DNA of 41,762 nt from Treponema sp. (GTDB lineage Bacteria; Spirochaetota; Spirochaetia; Treponematales; Treponemataceae), in NCBI GenBank assembly GCA_024695475.1, contig JAILIC010000061.1:1-41762 (forward strand), in the 5' to 3' direction. Of this stretch, positions 25,190-34,453 are shown one piece after another (position 1 is the first letter of the stretch; every line of letters begins with the position of its first letter). A program made the position numbers and the translations under genes. The notes under the pieces were generated by a model, which saw only the letters and a program-made list of their open reading frames with translations, ran no database searches and was not told the origin of the DNA.

Positions 25190-26095
25190 TTAATAGATAG
25201 TGTCTCCGAGTAATCGAGCTGCAAGTTCTACGGCAAGTTGTGCCGTTTGATTACGGATATCAAGAACAGGATTAACTTCGACAATTTCTGCGGAGTGGAC
25301 AAGACCGGTGTTATACATTTCTTCCATAAGCAACAATGCTTCACGGTTTGTCATACCTGCTGCAAGAGGAATGCCTGTACCTGGTGCAAACATTGGATCG
25401 AGGACATCCATATCAAAGCTGACATGTACAGCGTCTACTCGTTCTTTAAAAAACTGAGTTACCTGTTTAAGAATGGCAGGAAAACCTTGCCTATCAATAT
25501 CACTCATAGAAAAGACGGTTACACCAGCTTTCTTCATCAAGAGCTTTTCACCAGGGTCAAGATCACGGCTACCAACAAAACAAACATTTGCTGGATCAAC
25601 TTTTTGACCGGCAAAATAGACGTTTGTCAATTCTGGTAATCCATATCCACAAGATGCTGCTAAGCATTCGCCGTGGATATTTCCTGATGGAGTGGTTTCA
25701 TCTGTGTTAAAGTCCGCATGGGCATCTACGTACAGCACGCCAAGTTTAATATTACGTTTTTGATAGGCTGCAGCAAGACCTGCGAGTGTACCCAGTAGGA
25801 TTGAGTGATCTCCACCAAGTACGAGAGGAAATTGCTGAGAAGCAACACTTTGTTCTAGTTCGTGAGCAAGCTGAGTACAAGCTTTTACAATCGGTTTAAG
25901 ATATTTTGCTTTAGGATTTCCTGGATTATCATAATCATTTGGATTGATGATAATAGGATAAGAATAAGAAACGGTATGTCCCAATCCTTCGAGTCGAGGA
26001 CGGAGGCCTGCTAAACGGATTGCTGAGGGCCCCATATCTGAACCGTGACGGCTTGCACCAAAGTCCAGTGGCATTTCAAATACATGTATGTTCAT
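25190..26095 (-). CDS. rocF: Arginase
   Basis: 301 residues of the ureohydrolase family, hydrolysing arginine to ornithine and urea with two Mn ions. Metal-site motifs are intact: GGDHS (94-98), DAHADFN (124-130), and SFDMDVLDP (226-234) followed by GTGIPLAAGMTNREA, typical of arginase rather than agmatinase. A glutamate-rich SAEIVEVNPVLD closes the active site. Arginine breakdown could feed ornithine to energy or polyamine metabolism; no transporter or ornithine gene is adjacent. The ATG follows a promoter -10 box by 6 nt, with no Shine-Dalgarno site. Confidence 0.93.
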   Translation of the reverse strand: MNIHVFEMPLDFGASRHGSDMGPSAIRLAGLRPRLEGLGHTVSYSYPIIINPNDYDNPGNPKAKYLKPIVKACTQLAHELEQSVASQQFPLVLGGDHSILLGTLAGLAAAYQKRNIKLGVLYVDAHADFNTDETTPSGNIHGECLAASCGYGLPELTNVYFAGQKVDPANVCFVGSRDLDPGEKLLMKKAGVTVFSMSDIDRQGFPAILKQVTQFFKERVDAVHVSFDMDVLDPMFAPGTGIPLAAGMTNREALLLMEEMYNTGLVHSAEIVEVNPVLDIRNQTAQLAVELAARLLGDTIY

Positions 26096-26101
26096 GGGTG
26101 C

Positions 26102-26130
26102 ATTGTAGTTAATTTGTCACACTGTATCAA
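26102..26130 (-). promoter_or_regulatory. Promoter of arginase gene, leaderless geometry
   Basis: Minus strand: TTGATA, 17-nt spacer, TACAAT, 6 nt, ATG. Confidence 0.7.
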
Positions 26131-26153
26131 TATATGAGACAATATAAGAGCTT

Positions 26154-27536
26154 TTAGTGCTCGAGTTTTTTAAGTATACGGATATCTTTTTTACGGTATT
26201 TTTTTGTGTAAGGTGCATATCGCAATGGAAAATCAAGAAAGCCCTTAACAAGTATACTTTTTTTATGGGTAAAAGTATCAAAGCCTGCCTTTCCATGATA
26301 GGAACCCATGCCACTTTGACCAATACCCCCAAAAGGCAGATGATTTGAAGCAATATGCATGACAACATCATTGATACATCCACCTCCAAACGGTATTGTA
26401 TGGATAAGTTTGTTTTGCACTTTTTTGCTTTTACTAAATATGTAGAGCGCTAAAGGAGACGGCTTACTCAGAATATATGCTTGTGCGTCTTCAATAGACT
26501 TATATTTGACGACAGGTAAAAGCGGTCCAAAAATCTCATTGTTCATAATGGGCTCTTTATCGACTTGCTCTAAATGCATTGGAAGAATCGTCGGTGCAAT
26601 TTTAAGTGTCTGCTCATCTTTTTCAGATTCTGGTACCAATTTAGTTAATCGGGCAAAATGTTGCTTATTGATAATTTTAGGATACTCATCATTATGTAAT
26701 GGATCTTTGCCATATTGGACTGCAATTTGTGTTAGCAATTCAGATATAAACAAATCGGCAATTGCAGTATCAACAAGTATGTAATCAGGTGCAATACAGG
26801 TTTGCCCGGCGTTAATAAGTTTACCCCAGATGATTTTTCGTGCTGCATCTTTTATATCAGCAGTGTTATCAATAATACAGGGACTTTTGCCTCCAAGCTC
26901 CAGACAAACAGGAATGAGTTGTTTCGCAGCCATTTCCATGACATGTTTACCGATAATAGGACTTCCAGTAAAAAAGATAAAGTTAAACTCTTGTTCTAAC
27001 AGGACAGTATGCATCTTTTTACTGCCCTGACAGAGATATACATATTCAGAAGTAAAAAGTTCGTTGATGATAGTTTGTACGATGGCAAAGGTACGAGGCG
27101 CTTTGTGTGACATTTGCACTACAGCAGTGTTTCCGGCACAGAGTGCTTGTGCTAAAGGCAGCATGGTAAGCATAAAAGGATAGTTCCAGGGAGCCATGAG
27201 TAGGGTAACTCCGTATGGCTCTGGATATACCATGCTTTTGGAGGGGAAGTTGAACAGTGCAGTCGGTACCCGTTTTGGTTTATTCCATGATGCGATATGA
27301 CGTATGAGATAACGTATACTGTGAAGTACGAGTCCAGTTTCTGTTGCGTAGCTTTCGTATGGAGATTTACCTAAATCGGCATTGAGAGCTTCGCCAATAG
27401 TATCAGAGTATTTAGTTATGGTATTGTACAGCGATTGTAGTTGTTTTTTTCTAAATGAGGTAGGCAGTGTCGTTCCAGACTGAAAAAAAACACGTTGCCT
27501 ACGGACTATATCAGGAATAAGAGAAGACTCGTCCAT
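26154..27536 (-). CDS. Aldehyde dehydrogenase (class 3-like)
   Basis: 460 residues, the short NAD(P)-dependent class 3 type that oxidises medium or long aliphatic and aromatic aldehydes. Motifs: APWNYPFML (about 114), IFFTGSPIIGKHVM, catalytic Glu in CLELGGKSP (about 213-221), catalytic Cys in NAGQTCIAPDY (about 246), and MNNEIFGPLLP. The C-terminus has a basic tail (YAPYTKKYRKKDIRILKK), consistent with membrane association in fatty aldehyde dehydrogenases. It lies 58 nt upstream of rocF with a separate promoter for each. Confidence 0.9.
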   Translation of the reverse strand: MDESSLIPDIVRRQRVFFQSGTTLPTSFRKKQLQSLYNTITKYSDTIGEALNADLGKSPYESYATETGLVLHSIRYLIRHIASWNKPKRVPTALFNFPSKSMVYPEPYGVTLLMAPWNYPFMLTMLPLAQALCAGNTAVVQMSHKAPRTFAIVQTIINELFTSEYVYLCQGSKKMHTVLLEQEFNFIFFTGSPIIGKHVMEMAAKQLIPVCLELGGKSPCIIDNTADIKDAARKIIWGKLINAGQTCIAPDYILVDTAIADLFISELLTQIAVQYGKDPLHNDEYPKIINKQHFARLTKLVPESEKDEQTLKIAPTILPMHLEQVDKEPIMNNEIFGPLLPVVKYKSIEDAQAYILSKPSPLALYIFSKSKKVQNKLIHTIPFGGGCINDVVMHIASNHLPFGGIGQSGMGSYHGKAGFDTFTHKKSILVKGFLDFPLRYAPYTKKYRKKDIRILKKLEH

Positions 27537-27542
27537 TCCCTA

Positions 27543-27571
27543 AAACTACTGGTAAAAAGACGTGCTGTCAA
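27543..27571 (-). promoter_or_regulatory. Promoter of aldehyde dehydrogenase gene, leaderless geometry
   Basis: Minus strand: TTGACA, 17-nt spacer, TAGTTT, 6 nt (TAGGGA), ATG. The -35 is perfect, the -10 weaker. Confidence 0.55.
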
Positions 27572-27610
27572 GACAGAGTGGAACATTCGCTGCTTCGTTT
27601 GTTATTCGTC

Positions 27611-27644
27611 AAAATCAAAAACGGGCATATCATCTTCTGCCCGT
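27611..27644 (-). terminator. Terminator of chemoreceptor gene 2
   Basis: Minus strand: ACGGGCA and TGCCCGT (7 bp) followed by TTTTGATTTT, 16 nt after the stop codon. Confidence 0.8.
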
Positions 27645-27659
27645 AAATCTTTTCATCCT

Positions 27660-29471
27660 TTAAACAGTAAATCGATCCATTTGTTTGCTAATTTCTGCAA
27701 TTGAATCTTTCATTCTGTCTGAAACATTTGATAGTTCTGCACTTGTAGAATTAATTTTTTGAGCCCCGATATTCATTTCGTTCATACTGTCTTTCATTGT
27801 TGAACTTGCCAGCTGAAGTCCGTTCATATTATTTAAAATGAGCTTGCTTCCATCAGTCATTTTTTGCGCAGCAGAAGTTACTTTTCCAGTACTAGAATTC
27901 ATTTCATGCAAAGTATCCATTACCTTCTTTGAACCTTCGTTTTGGTCTTCCATTGCCATTTTTATCTGCTGAACAAGTTGGTCAGTTCTGACAATTTCAT
28001 CAGAAACCGCATTAAATGACTTACTTGACTCTTGGGAAGCGGAAACTACTTCAATAATTGAGTTTTGAATACTGTTAAGCTGTTCGCCAATTGTTTTTGA
28101 CTGGGAAGAAGAAGTTTCTGAAAGTTTTCTAATTTCATCAGCAACAACAGCAAAACCTTTTCCTGCTTCACCGGCGTGGGCTGCTTCAATTGCAGCATTC
28201 ATTGCAAGAAGATTCGTCTGGCTTGCAATATTCGCAATAGCAGTGTTTGCTTCCTGAAGCATTTTAGACTTGTCTTCAATCTGTTTAATCTTTTCATTTA
28301 CAGCCTGCTGCTTTTCCTGTCCAGTTTTTGATTCATTTCCCAAAGATGCAAAGGATTTTGCCATACTGTCTACAGAAGTATTTACACTACGAATATTTGC
28401 AACCATTTTTTCAACTGCGCTGGAAGCAGAAGTAAAGCCTTCCGTTTGACCTTTTATCATCTGGTCAAGAGTTTCGATATTTCCTGTAATTTCAGTTACA
28501 GCACCAGCTGTTTGCTGAACACTTTCTGCCTGTTTTTCAATTTGCGAATGTACACTTTCGATATTGGCAATAATCTGTGTAATTGAACTGGCCGTATTTT
28601 CCATAGAAAGTGCCATGTCGCTGCCAACACTGTTTAATTTTAATTCAGACTGTTTTACTGTTCCAATAATTTCCTGAAGCTTTGCAGAAAAAAGATTAAA
28701 GTCTTTTGCCAAAAGTGAAATTTCATTTTTTCCAGACTCTGGTATTCGTAATGTTAGGTCTGCATTTCCGTGGGAAATTTCTGCCATTGCATTTGAAACA
28801 GCCTTTAACTGTCCAAACATGTAATGCGTAAAAATATAAACAAGTACAATTCCCAAAATTGCACAAATGACACCAACTATAATAACTCGCTTTGTCTGTT
28901 TATTAATAGCAATCATTGCTTCTGTAAGCGAAAAATCACATCCTATAAAACCAACAATTTTACCACTACTTGTTACAATTGCCTGATAGGTACTTACCTG
29001 CTGGCCCCATTCATCTAAGTCTGTAATTCCAGAACTGGCAACTCCTCCTGTTTTCAAAGCTTCAAATGGAGCCGTTCCATAATGTGCAATATCTTCTTCA
29101 TCACCTAAAGCAGAAAAGTTTTCTTTGTCACTAGGGTCACAGCTTCCATCGATAACATATTGATAGGTTGTTCCTCTTACAGGAGCCATTGTATAAAGAT
29201 AGTCACAACCAGTAGTTTCCTTTATGGTTAAAAGTGCAAGTCGAGTTTTTTCATAATAAGGATCATCTTCAGAAGGATTATTTAAAAACTCAGCAAATTT
29301 ATCCGCATCAATCACTTCTAGCGCTTTCGCGCAAACAGGATATCCCTGGTTAGATGCAATAACTTCCCCTGCATTACGGATTCCCCTGCTAGAAAAAAAC
29401 GTAATAAGTACAACAGAAAATAAAATAAATGCGCCAAAAAAAACAATAAATCTAAGTTTGTAAGAATGCAT
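27660..29471 (-). CDS. Methyl-accepting chemotaxis protein (small Cache sensor)
   Basis: 603 residues. Membrane segment about 5-27, periplasmic domain about 30-195 (including [34 protein letters not shown] and [16 protein letters not shown]) typical of Cache folds, membrane segment about 197-220, HAMP about 221-275 and the signalling domain with the conserved tip near residue 413 ([18 protein letters not shown]). Its cytoplasmic half is close to that of the receptor at 20637-22757, while the sensors differ, which suggests domain shuffling among paralogues. It has an AAGGA Shine-Dalgarno site and two upstream direct repeats, so its control differs from that of receptor 1. Confidence 0.92.
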   Translation of the reverse strand: MHSYKLRFIVFFGAFILFSVVLITFFSSRGIRNAGEVIASNQGYPVCAKALEVIDADKFAEFLNNPSEDDPYYEKTRLALLTIKETTGCDYLYTMAPVRGTTYQYVIDGSCDPSDKENFSALGDEEDIAHYGTAPFEALKTGGVASSGITDLDEWGQQVSTYQAIVTSSGKIVGFIGCDFSLTEAMIAINKQTKRVIIVGVICAILGIVLVYIFTHYMFGQLKAVSNAMAEISHGNADLTLRIPESGKNEISLLAKDFNLFSAKLQEIIGTVKQSELKLNSVGSDMALSMENTASSITQIIANIESVHSQIEKQAESVQQTAGAVTEITGNIETLDQMIKGQTEGFTSASSAVEKMVANIRSVNTSVDSMAKSFASLGNESKTGQEKQQAVNEKIKQIEDKSKMLQEANTAIANIASQTNLLAMNAAIEAAHAGEAGKGFAVVADEIRKLSETSSSQSKTIGEQLNSIQNSIIEVVSASQESSKSFNAVSDEIVRTDQLVQQIKMAMEDQNEGSKKVMDTLHEMNSSTGKVTSAAQKMTDGSKLILNNMNGLQLASSTMKDSMNEMNIGAQKINSTSAELSNVSDRMKDSIAEISKQMDRFTV

Positions 29472-29487
29472 TATGCAAGTCCTTCTG

Positions 29488-29527
29488 TTAAAAATGTTTG
29501 AGGGTTTTTTTATTAAAAATAGTTGAG
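29488..29527. promoter_or_regulatory. Direct repeats upstream of chemoreceptor gene 2
   Basis: TTAAAAATGTTTGAG (29488-29502) and TTAAAAATAGTTGAG (29513-29527), 13 of 15 identical, 25 bp apart, within 60 nt of the start codon. They may be regulator sites; AT-richness raises the chance of coincidence. Confidence 0.35.
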
Positions 29528-29690
29528 TATTTTTATCAGGAAAACTCTTAAATATAACTTTATTTTATACTCACTACGTGTATATTTCAAGCTGATGATT
29601 TTGATCAGTGTAAAATCGAAGTCTTATTATGCGGATACTTATAATTTACAATCACAACGAGTGCAAAGGTATAAAGTGATAACGGACTTT

Positions 29691-29728
29691 ATAAAAAAGG
29701 GCTGCCCATTTCTTTTTGGACAGCCCTT
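29691..29728 (-). terminator. Terminator of tex
   Basis: Minus strand: AAGGGCTG and CAGCCCTT with a further GG/CC pair, followed by a T-run, 15 nt after the tex stop. The segment from here to chemoreceptor gene 2 (29729 aside, 29472-29690) otherwise holds only AT-rich sequence and the direct repeats. Confidence 0.85.
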
Positions 29729-29742
29729 GAAGCTACATAGTA

Positions 29743-32136
29743 TTACTTTTTGAGTAAAGCTGCAAAAGGATTGTACATTGTACCATCATCATTGCCAGAA
29801 TCACGACGTGAAGCATTATTTTTACCTGCATATGCAGTATCTTTATGCTCTGGTCGAGAACCTGGTTTTGCAGTACCGCCAGTCTTTTTTACAACGACAA
29901 TGCGTTTTGCCCCTGTTTTACCCTCTGAAGCTTTCTCTCCACCCATACCGACATGGATACGGCTTGCTGCATCAGACTTAAGGGAAAGGCTGATACGTCT
30001 TCGATCTTTATCAAGACCAATAATAGTAAACTCTTTGATGTCACCAACTTTGATAACTTCCATTGGGTCTTTTACAAAGGTATCGCTCAATTCGCTAATA
30101 TGGATAAGACCAGTTTCGTGGATACCGATATCGACAAAAGCACCAAAGTCAACAACATTTTTGATTTTACCAGTGACTTTCATGCCTTCTTTGAGGTCTT
30201 CAAACTGTACAACACCCTTTTGCATGATAGGTGCTGGATAGCCGTCACGAGGATCGCGATTTGGTTTTTGCAACTCATCAACGATATCGTTGAGTGTTGT
30301 TTCGCCTAATGAATATTTTTCGGCAAGCTGTTTTTTTGTTTCTGCAGAGATCTTTTCTTTATTCTGGATAAGAGGAAGAATCTCACGGGCAGCTTCGTAG
30401 TTTTCTGGGTGTACCCAGGTATTGTCGAGTGGATCGCTGCTTTCTGGAATCTTAAGGAATCCAGCGCACTGCTCAAAAGCCTTAGGTCCAAGACCGCTTA
30501 CTTTTTTAAGATCTTCACGGCTGGTGATTTTACCGTTGGTATCACGATAGGCAACAATCTTTTTTGCCAATGTGCTGTTAATGCCTGATACATATTTAAG
30601 CAGTGAAGCACTAGCAGTATTAAGATTAACACCAACCTGGTTAACTACAGAGCCAACAACTTCATCAAGTGTTTCACCAAGCTTTTTCTGGTTAACATCA
30701 TGCTGATACAGACCAACTCCGATAGCTTTTGGATCAATTTTTACCAACTCTGCAAGAGGATCCTGCAAGCGGCGTCCCATACTGATTGCACCGCGAATAG
30801 TCAGGTCAAGATCCGGGAATTCTTCGCGAGCGATATCGCTTGCTGAATATACTGAAGCTCCAGACTCATCAACGACGGTGTAACGAACATCTGGATAGTT
30901 ATCGTTGATTACCTTGCTGACGATTGCCTGTACTTCGGGGCTTCCGGTACCATTACCGACTGCAACAACCTGAATGCTGTATTTTTTAATAGCTTCTTTA
31001 ATGGCATTGTATGATCCATCTGGATCTACAACCTGTTTAATAAGGAAGTAACCAAGATATTTGCCGGTTTCATCAAGTGCGGCACACTTTGTTCCTGTGC
31101 GGATACCAGGGTCAACGCCAAGAACACGGCTGCCCTTGATAGGCTGGGTCATCAGCAAATTCTTGAGGTTTTCGCTAAAAATACCGATACCGTGTTCATC
31201 TGCATCATCAGCTTCATCACTGCGGATTTCGCGGACAACAGCTGGCGATAACAAACGTATAACACCATCTTCGATAGCATCTTTATGATAATGATTGTGT
31301 GTTTTTACTTTGCTCTGGAGCAATGCGACTGCTTCGTCTTCATCAACATCGATGGTAACGCTGAGCATACCTTCGCGCTCACCACGGTTAATAGCAAGGA
31401 TGCGGTGTGGCTTTACTTGATCAAGAGGTTCTGAGTAATCCCAGTACATCTGGTATACAGAAGTCTTTTGTGCAGTTTCTTCATCACTACCTTCTGGTAC
31501 GATACCTTTGGTAACGATATTGCCATTTTTGATATACAATGAGTGTACCGCTGCGCGATTGTCGGTATCCTGTGATACACGTTCGGCAATGATGTCCTGA
31601 GCACCGGCAAGGGCGTCTTCTACAGTAGCAACTGAGAGCTCTGGATGCTCGGCATCTTCTTTGATAAATTCCTTTGCTTTTGCTTCAAGACTTGCATCGT
31701 CTAATTCGAGCATGGCATCTGCTAATGGATCCAATCCCTTTTCGATAGCAACCATACCACGAGTCTTCTTCTTTTTCTTGAATGGAGCCCACAGGTCTTC
31801 GAGTTCTGTAAGTGTGCTTGCTTTCATAGCAGCATTGTACAGGGACTCGGTCAATTTACCTTGAGCAAAAATACCTTTGACGATTTCAAGACGACGATCT
31901 TCAAGGTTTTTATATGACTTAAACAAGTGATCGCTTTCACGGACTTGGAGCTCGTCAAGGGATCCATGTTTTTCTTTACGGTAACGGGCGATAAACGGAA
32001 TAGTACAACCTTCGTTTACCAAACTGATAACAGCACTGACTTGTTGTACTTTTATGTTCAACTCGTCAGCAATTTTTTTCATAATTTCAACTTCATTGAC
32101 TGTTAAAGCGTCAATCGCTTCTTGTGTAAATTCCAT
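29743..32136 (-). CDS. tex: Tex family RNA-binding transcription accessory protein
   Basis: 797 residues in the full Tex order: N-terminal helical domain (VSLVNEGCTIPFIARYRKE-like start at about residues 42-54), YqgF/RuvX-like nuclease fold around RVLGVDPGIRTGTKCAALDE, helix-hairpin-helix motifs (LNTASASLLKYVSGINSTLA, KVSGLGPKAFEQCAGFL), and a C-terminal S1 domain (GKIKNVVDFGAFVDIGIHET, then GLIHISELSDTFVKDP). Tex binds nucleic acid and influences transcription and stress survival. The end is a low-complexity Gly/Lys tail. Promoter geometry predicts a leaderless mRNA. Confidence 0.95.
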   Translation of the reverse strand: MEFTQEAIDALTVNEVEIMKKIADELNIKVQQVSAVISLVNEGCTIPFIARYRKEKHGSLDELQVRESDHLFKSYKNLEDRRLEIVKGIFAQGKLTESLYNAAMKASTLTELEDLWAPFKKKKKTRGMVAIEKGLDPLADAMLELDDASLEAKAKEFIKEDAEHPELSVATVEDALAGAQDIIAERVSQDTDNRAAVHSLYIKNGNIVTKGIVPEGSDEETAQKTSVYQMYWDYSEPLDQVKPHRILAINRGEREGMLSVTIDVDEDEAVALLQSKVKTHNHYHKDAIEDGVIRLLSPAVVREIRSDEADDADEHGIGIFSENLKNLLMTQPIKGSRVLGVDPGIRTGTKCAALDETGKYLGYFLIKQVVDPDGSYNAIKEAIKKYSIQVVAVGNGTGSPEVQAIVSKVINDNYPDVRYTVVDESGASVYSASDIAREEFPDLDLTIRGAISMGRRLQDPLAELVKIDPKAIGVGLYQHDVNQKKLGETLDEVVGSVVNQVGVNLNTASASLLKYVSGINSTLAKKIVAYRDTNGKITSREDLKKVSGLGPKAFEQCAGFLKIPESSDPLDNTWVHPENYEAAREILPLIQNKEKISAETKKQLAEKYSLGETTLNDIVDELQKPNRDPRDGYPAPIMQKGVVQFEDLKEGMKVTGKIKNVVDFGAFVDIGIHETGLIHISELSDTFVKDPMEVIKVGDIKEFTIIGLDKDRRRISLSLKSDAASRIHVGMGGEKASEGKTGAKRIVVVKKTGGTAKPGSRPEHKDTAYAGKNNASRRDSGNDDGTMYNPFAALLKK

Positions 32137-32144
32137 AGAGCATT

Positions 32145-32173
32145 ATTTTACGGAAATTATGGCCTTAGTGCAA
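32145..32173 (-). promoter_or_regulatory. Promoter of tex, leaderless geometry
   Basis: Minus strand: TTGCAC, 17-nt spacer, TAAAAT, 8 nt, ATG. Confidence 0.65.
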
Positions 32174-32191
32174 GGGAGCTGATTAGAGCCT

Positions 32192-32818
32192 TTATAGTTC
32201 TATAACAAGATCCGTATTGCCGTTTTTAATAAAAAGCGTATTCACTTCAAATTTAGTATCTGAAATCACGTTTATTTTGCCAGTGATATTCTTTCCAAGT
32301 AATGATTCCAATTCAGTTTTATAAAAATCAAAATCATACTTTGTCATTCTACAGTGTAACTGTAACAGGGGTTCTTCCTGAGATTTTTGACCATCGTAGA
32401 TAAAGAAAAAGTTTCCATGGTATTGCTTATTTTTAAATACAAAATATTCGGTCTTATCATCAACGAATGTACCACAATTATTTTCAAATTTTGTTTTTAT
32501 ATTGTGAATAAATTCATCCCAATTTTCTTTATTTTCCATGGTTAGACCAAGTTCAAAATCCTTATCTTTATGAAAATCATTGCATGGAAGCAGTAAAATT
32601 TTTAATCCGTTGATATTTACTTGATAGCCATAGCCTTTTTCATTGGTTTGATCAGTTATTTCAATCTTGGTATATGTAATTCCATTGTGAATGCACGTTT
32701 TGAGAAAGCTCTCTCTCTTTTTATTTTCTAAAAAAATACTTATACAATAAAGAAGCATTAGTTTTTTAATCTTGTCTATTCTGACGAGAAAACTCCGTGT
32801 ATTCTCGGTAATAAACAA
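32192..32818 (-). CDS. Hypothetical protein, start uncertain
   Basis: Up to 208 residues from a TTG preceded by AAGGA 9 nt upstream; an ATG at 32758 would give 188. No family recognised. The body is charged and strand-rich (KGYGYQVNINGLKILLLPCN, KNKQYHGNFFFIYDGQKSQE), like small immunity or intracellular binding proteins, but no toxin lies next to it. In the same frame an ATG at 32857 with a good AGAAGGA site starts MPSKQPL and then meets two stop codons, which hints at a disrupted original start. Composition is AT-rich like the Rhs tips, consistent with acquisition. The stop lies 56 nt from the tex start. Confidence 0.5.
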   Translation of the reverse strand: MFITENTRSFLVRIDKIKKLMLLYCISIFLENKKRESFLKTCIHNGITYTKIEITDQTNEKGYGYQVNINGLKILLLPCNDFHKDKDFELGLTMENKENWDEFIHNIKTKFENNCGTFVDDKTEYFVFKNKQYHGNFFFIYDGQKSQEEPLLQLHCRMTKYDFDFYKTELESLLGKNITGKINVISDTKFEVNTLFIKNGNTDLVIEL

Positions 32819-33016
32819 GATGTGTATTCCTTATTAAAGAGGTTGTTTACTAGGCATTTAAAGTCCTTCTTTAAAATATCATCTAAAAGTTTACAAAATG
32901 TCAACCAAAAGACGACATACATACTGTGATTAATTCCGTATACTCCTAGCCATCAACCATGACCGTGGTTTTGACTGCAGCACTGCCACTGTCAGGAAAA
33001 TTGAAAGGAGTAATAT

Positions 33017-33199
33017 ATGAACGACAAAACAAGTAAACTTACCGATAAGGTTAACGTCACCATGCACATCAGCAGTATTGCTGACAAAGCAGTATCGTAC
33101 GCACGCGTACAGCGCCCAACAGGATACATCGGTAATGTCATCGATAAAGAGGTACGTATATATATAGTCGATAAGTTGCAAAATCAGAAAAAATTATAA
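33017..33199 (+). CDS. Small protein, possible ribbon-helix-helix regulator
   Basis: 60 residues with a strong ribosome-binding site (GAAAGGAG, 6 nt before the ATG). The pattern is a short strand (KVNVTMHIS) followed by two helices split at a Gly (SIADKAVSYARVQRPT, then YIGNVIDKEVRIYIVDKLQ), compatible with an RHH antitoxin-like fold. This is a structural guess. A 13-15-bp AT inverted repeat covers its 3' end, and a separately promoted ATPase gene follows 74 nt later. Confidence 0.5.
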   Translation: MNDKTSKLTDKVNVTMHISSIADKAVSYARVQRPTGYIGNVIDKEVRIYIVDKLQNQKKL

Positions 33200-33232
33200 T
33201 AATTTCAGAATATAATCGAAAATTATTATAAT
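33191..33232. repeat. AT-rich inverted repeat between small protein and ATPase genes
   Basis: AAATTATAATAATTT and AAATTATTATAAT are complementary over 13 bp, spaced by 14 nt, immediately upstream of the ATPase -35 box. It may be an operator or a weak terminator. Confidence 0.45.
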
Positions 33233-33237
33233 ATTTA

Positions 33238-33266
33238 TTGATTTAGCAAAGAAAATCGCTTACACT
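33238..33266 (+). promoter_or_regulatory. Promoter of DUF4143 ATPase gene, leaderless geometry
   Basis: TTGATT, 17-nt spacer, TACACT, 7 nt, ATG at 33274. GAGGT directly abuts the ATG, too close for a normal Shine-Dalgarno site. Confidence 0.55.
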
Positions 33267-33273
33267 TTGAGGT

Positions 33274-34419
33274 ATGAACGAGATAAAACGCGATTTACAA
33301 AATATCCTTACGTCAAGAATAGGAAAAGGAAAAGTGATTATTCTCATCGGTCCACGACAGGTCGGAAAAACAACACTCTTGAAAGCAATGCTTTCAGGCC
33401 ATGTTTCATCGAACACAGTGCAATACTGGAATTGCGATGAAAGTGAAGTCCGCGCGATGCTTTCTCAAGGTTCGACCAATCGTTACAAGTCGCTTGTCGG
33501 AAGTTCCTCTTTTATAGTAATTGATGAAGCTCAACGCGTAAAAGACATCGGGCTTGCTTTGAAAATCCTGCATGACAATTTTCCTGATGTTCAGTTTGCA
33601 GTCACAGGTTCATCTTCACTAGACCTGTCTAATACAATAAACGAGCCTCTGACAGGACGCAAGTTTGAATACAATTTGTTTCCGTTTTCGGTAAATGAGT
33701 TGATAAATCATACAAATATGCTCGACGAAATTAAGCAGCTTGAAAATAGGCTAGTCTACGGTTTTTATCCAGATGTCGTGAATAATCCAGGAGACGAAAA
33801 AGAAATTCTCTCCAACATCGTTTCAAGTTATCTCTACAAAGACGTGTTTGAGTTTCAAGATGTGCGGAAACCAGCGATAATCGAAAAACTCGTTCAAGTT
33901 CTGGCTTTGCAGGTCGGAAGCGAGGTTTCGTTCAATGAGCTCGGAAATTTTCTTGGTATAGATAGCTTGACGGTGCAACGTTATATTGATTTGCTCGAAA
34001 AAGCTTATGTGATTTTTCATTTACATTCTTATAGCCGAAATGTACGAAATGAATTAAAGAAAAGCATCAAGATTTATTTTTACGATAACGGTGTGCGGAA
34101 TGCAGTCATATCAAACTTCTCCCCTTGTGCCTTGAGAACTGATATCGGTGAACTTTGGGAAAACTTTTTAATCAGCGAGAGAGTAAAGAACAACGCTTTT
34201 CATAATAGAAAGGCAAAATACTATTTCTGGCGTACGACTCAAAAACAGGAAGTCGATTTTATCGAAGAAATTGACGGGACTTTCAAAGCCTTTGAGTTCA
34301 AATACAATCCTAAAAAAGCAAATGCAAAATGTCCGTTGACTTTTTCAAACAATTATCCAGAGATTTCGTTTGAAGTCATTACAAAAGAGAATTATACGGA
34401 CTTTGTATCGGAAAAATGA
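33274..34419 (+). CDS. ATPase of the AAA_14/DUF4143 family
   Basis: 381 residues. Walker A GPRQVGKTTL (about 26-35), Walker B FIVIDEAQR (about 80-88), sensor region FAVTGSSSLDLS, followed by the DUF4143 half with a winged-helix-like segment (FNELGNFLGIDSLTVQRYID), YFYDNGVRNAV, and a C-terminal EVDFIEEIDG...AFEFKY that resembles a PD-(D/E)XK core. These proteins are widespread accessory ATPases, strain-variable and multicopy; the biochemical role is not known. Length is typical. Convergent with a secreted protein gene 34 nt away, with no terminator between. Confidence 0.88.
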   Translation: MNEIKRDLQNILTSRIGKGKVIILIGPRQVGKTTLLKAMLSGHVSSNTVQYWNCDESEVRAMLSQGSTNRYKSLVGSSSFIVIDEAQRVKDIGLALKILHDNFPDVQFAVTGSSSLDLSNTINEPLTGRKFEYNLFPFSVNELINHTNMLDEIKQLENRLVYGFYPDVVNNPGDEKEILSNIVSSYLYKDVFEFQDVRKPAIIEKLVQVLALQVGSEVSFNELGNFLGIDSLTVQRYIDLLEKAYVIFHLHSYSRNVRNELKKSIKIYFYDNGVRNAVISNFSPCALRTDIGELWENFLISERVKNNAFHNRKAKYYFWRTTQKQEVDFIEEIDGTFKAFEFKYNPKKANAKCPLTFSNNYPEISFEVITKENYTDFVSEK

Positions 34420-34453
34420 AATGCAGCTGTGAACTACGCTACTGCCGCATAAA

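Noticed and set aside
29472-29580. Possible sigma28 promoter (TAAAGTT ... CCTGATAA) before chemoreceptor gene 2.
   Set aside because: Spacing is 3 nt longer than the TAAA-N15-GCCGATAA consensus and the -10 part matches imperfectly.
29523-29753. 76-residue plus-strand frame in the gap between chemoreceptor gene 2 and tex.
   Set aside because: It runs through the tex terminator, lacks a ribosome-binding site and resembles no protein.
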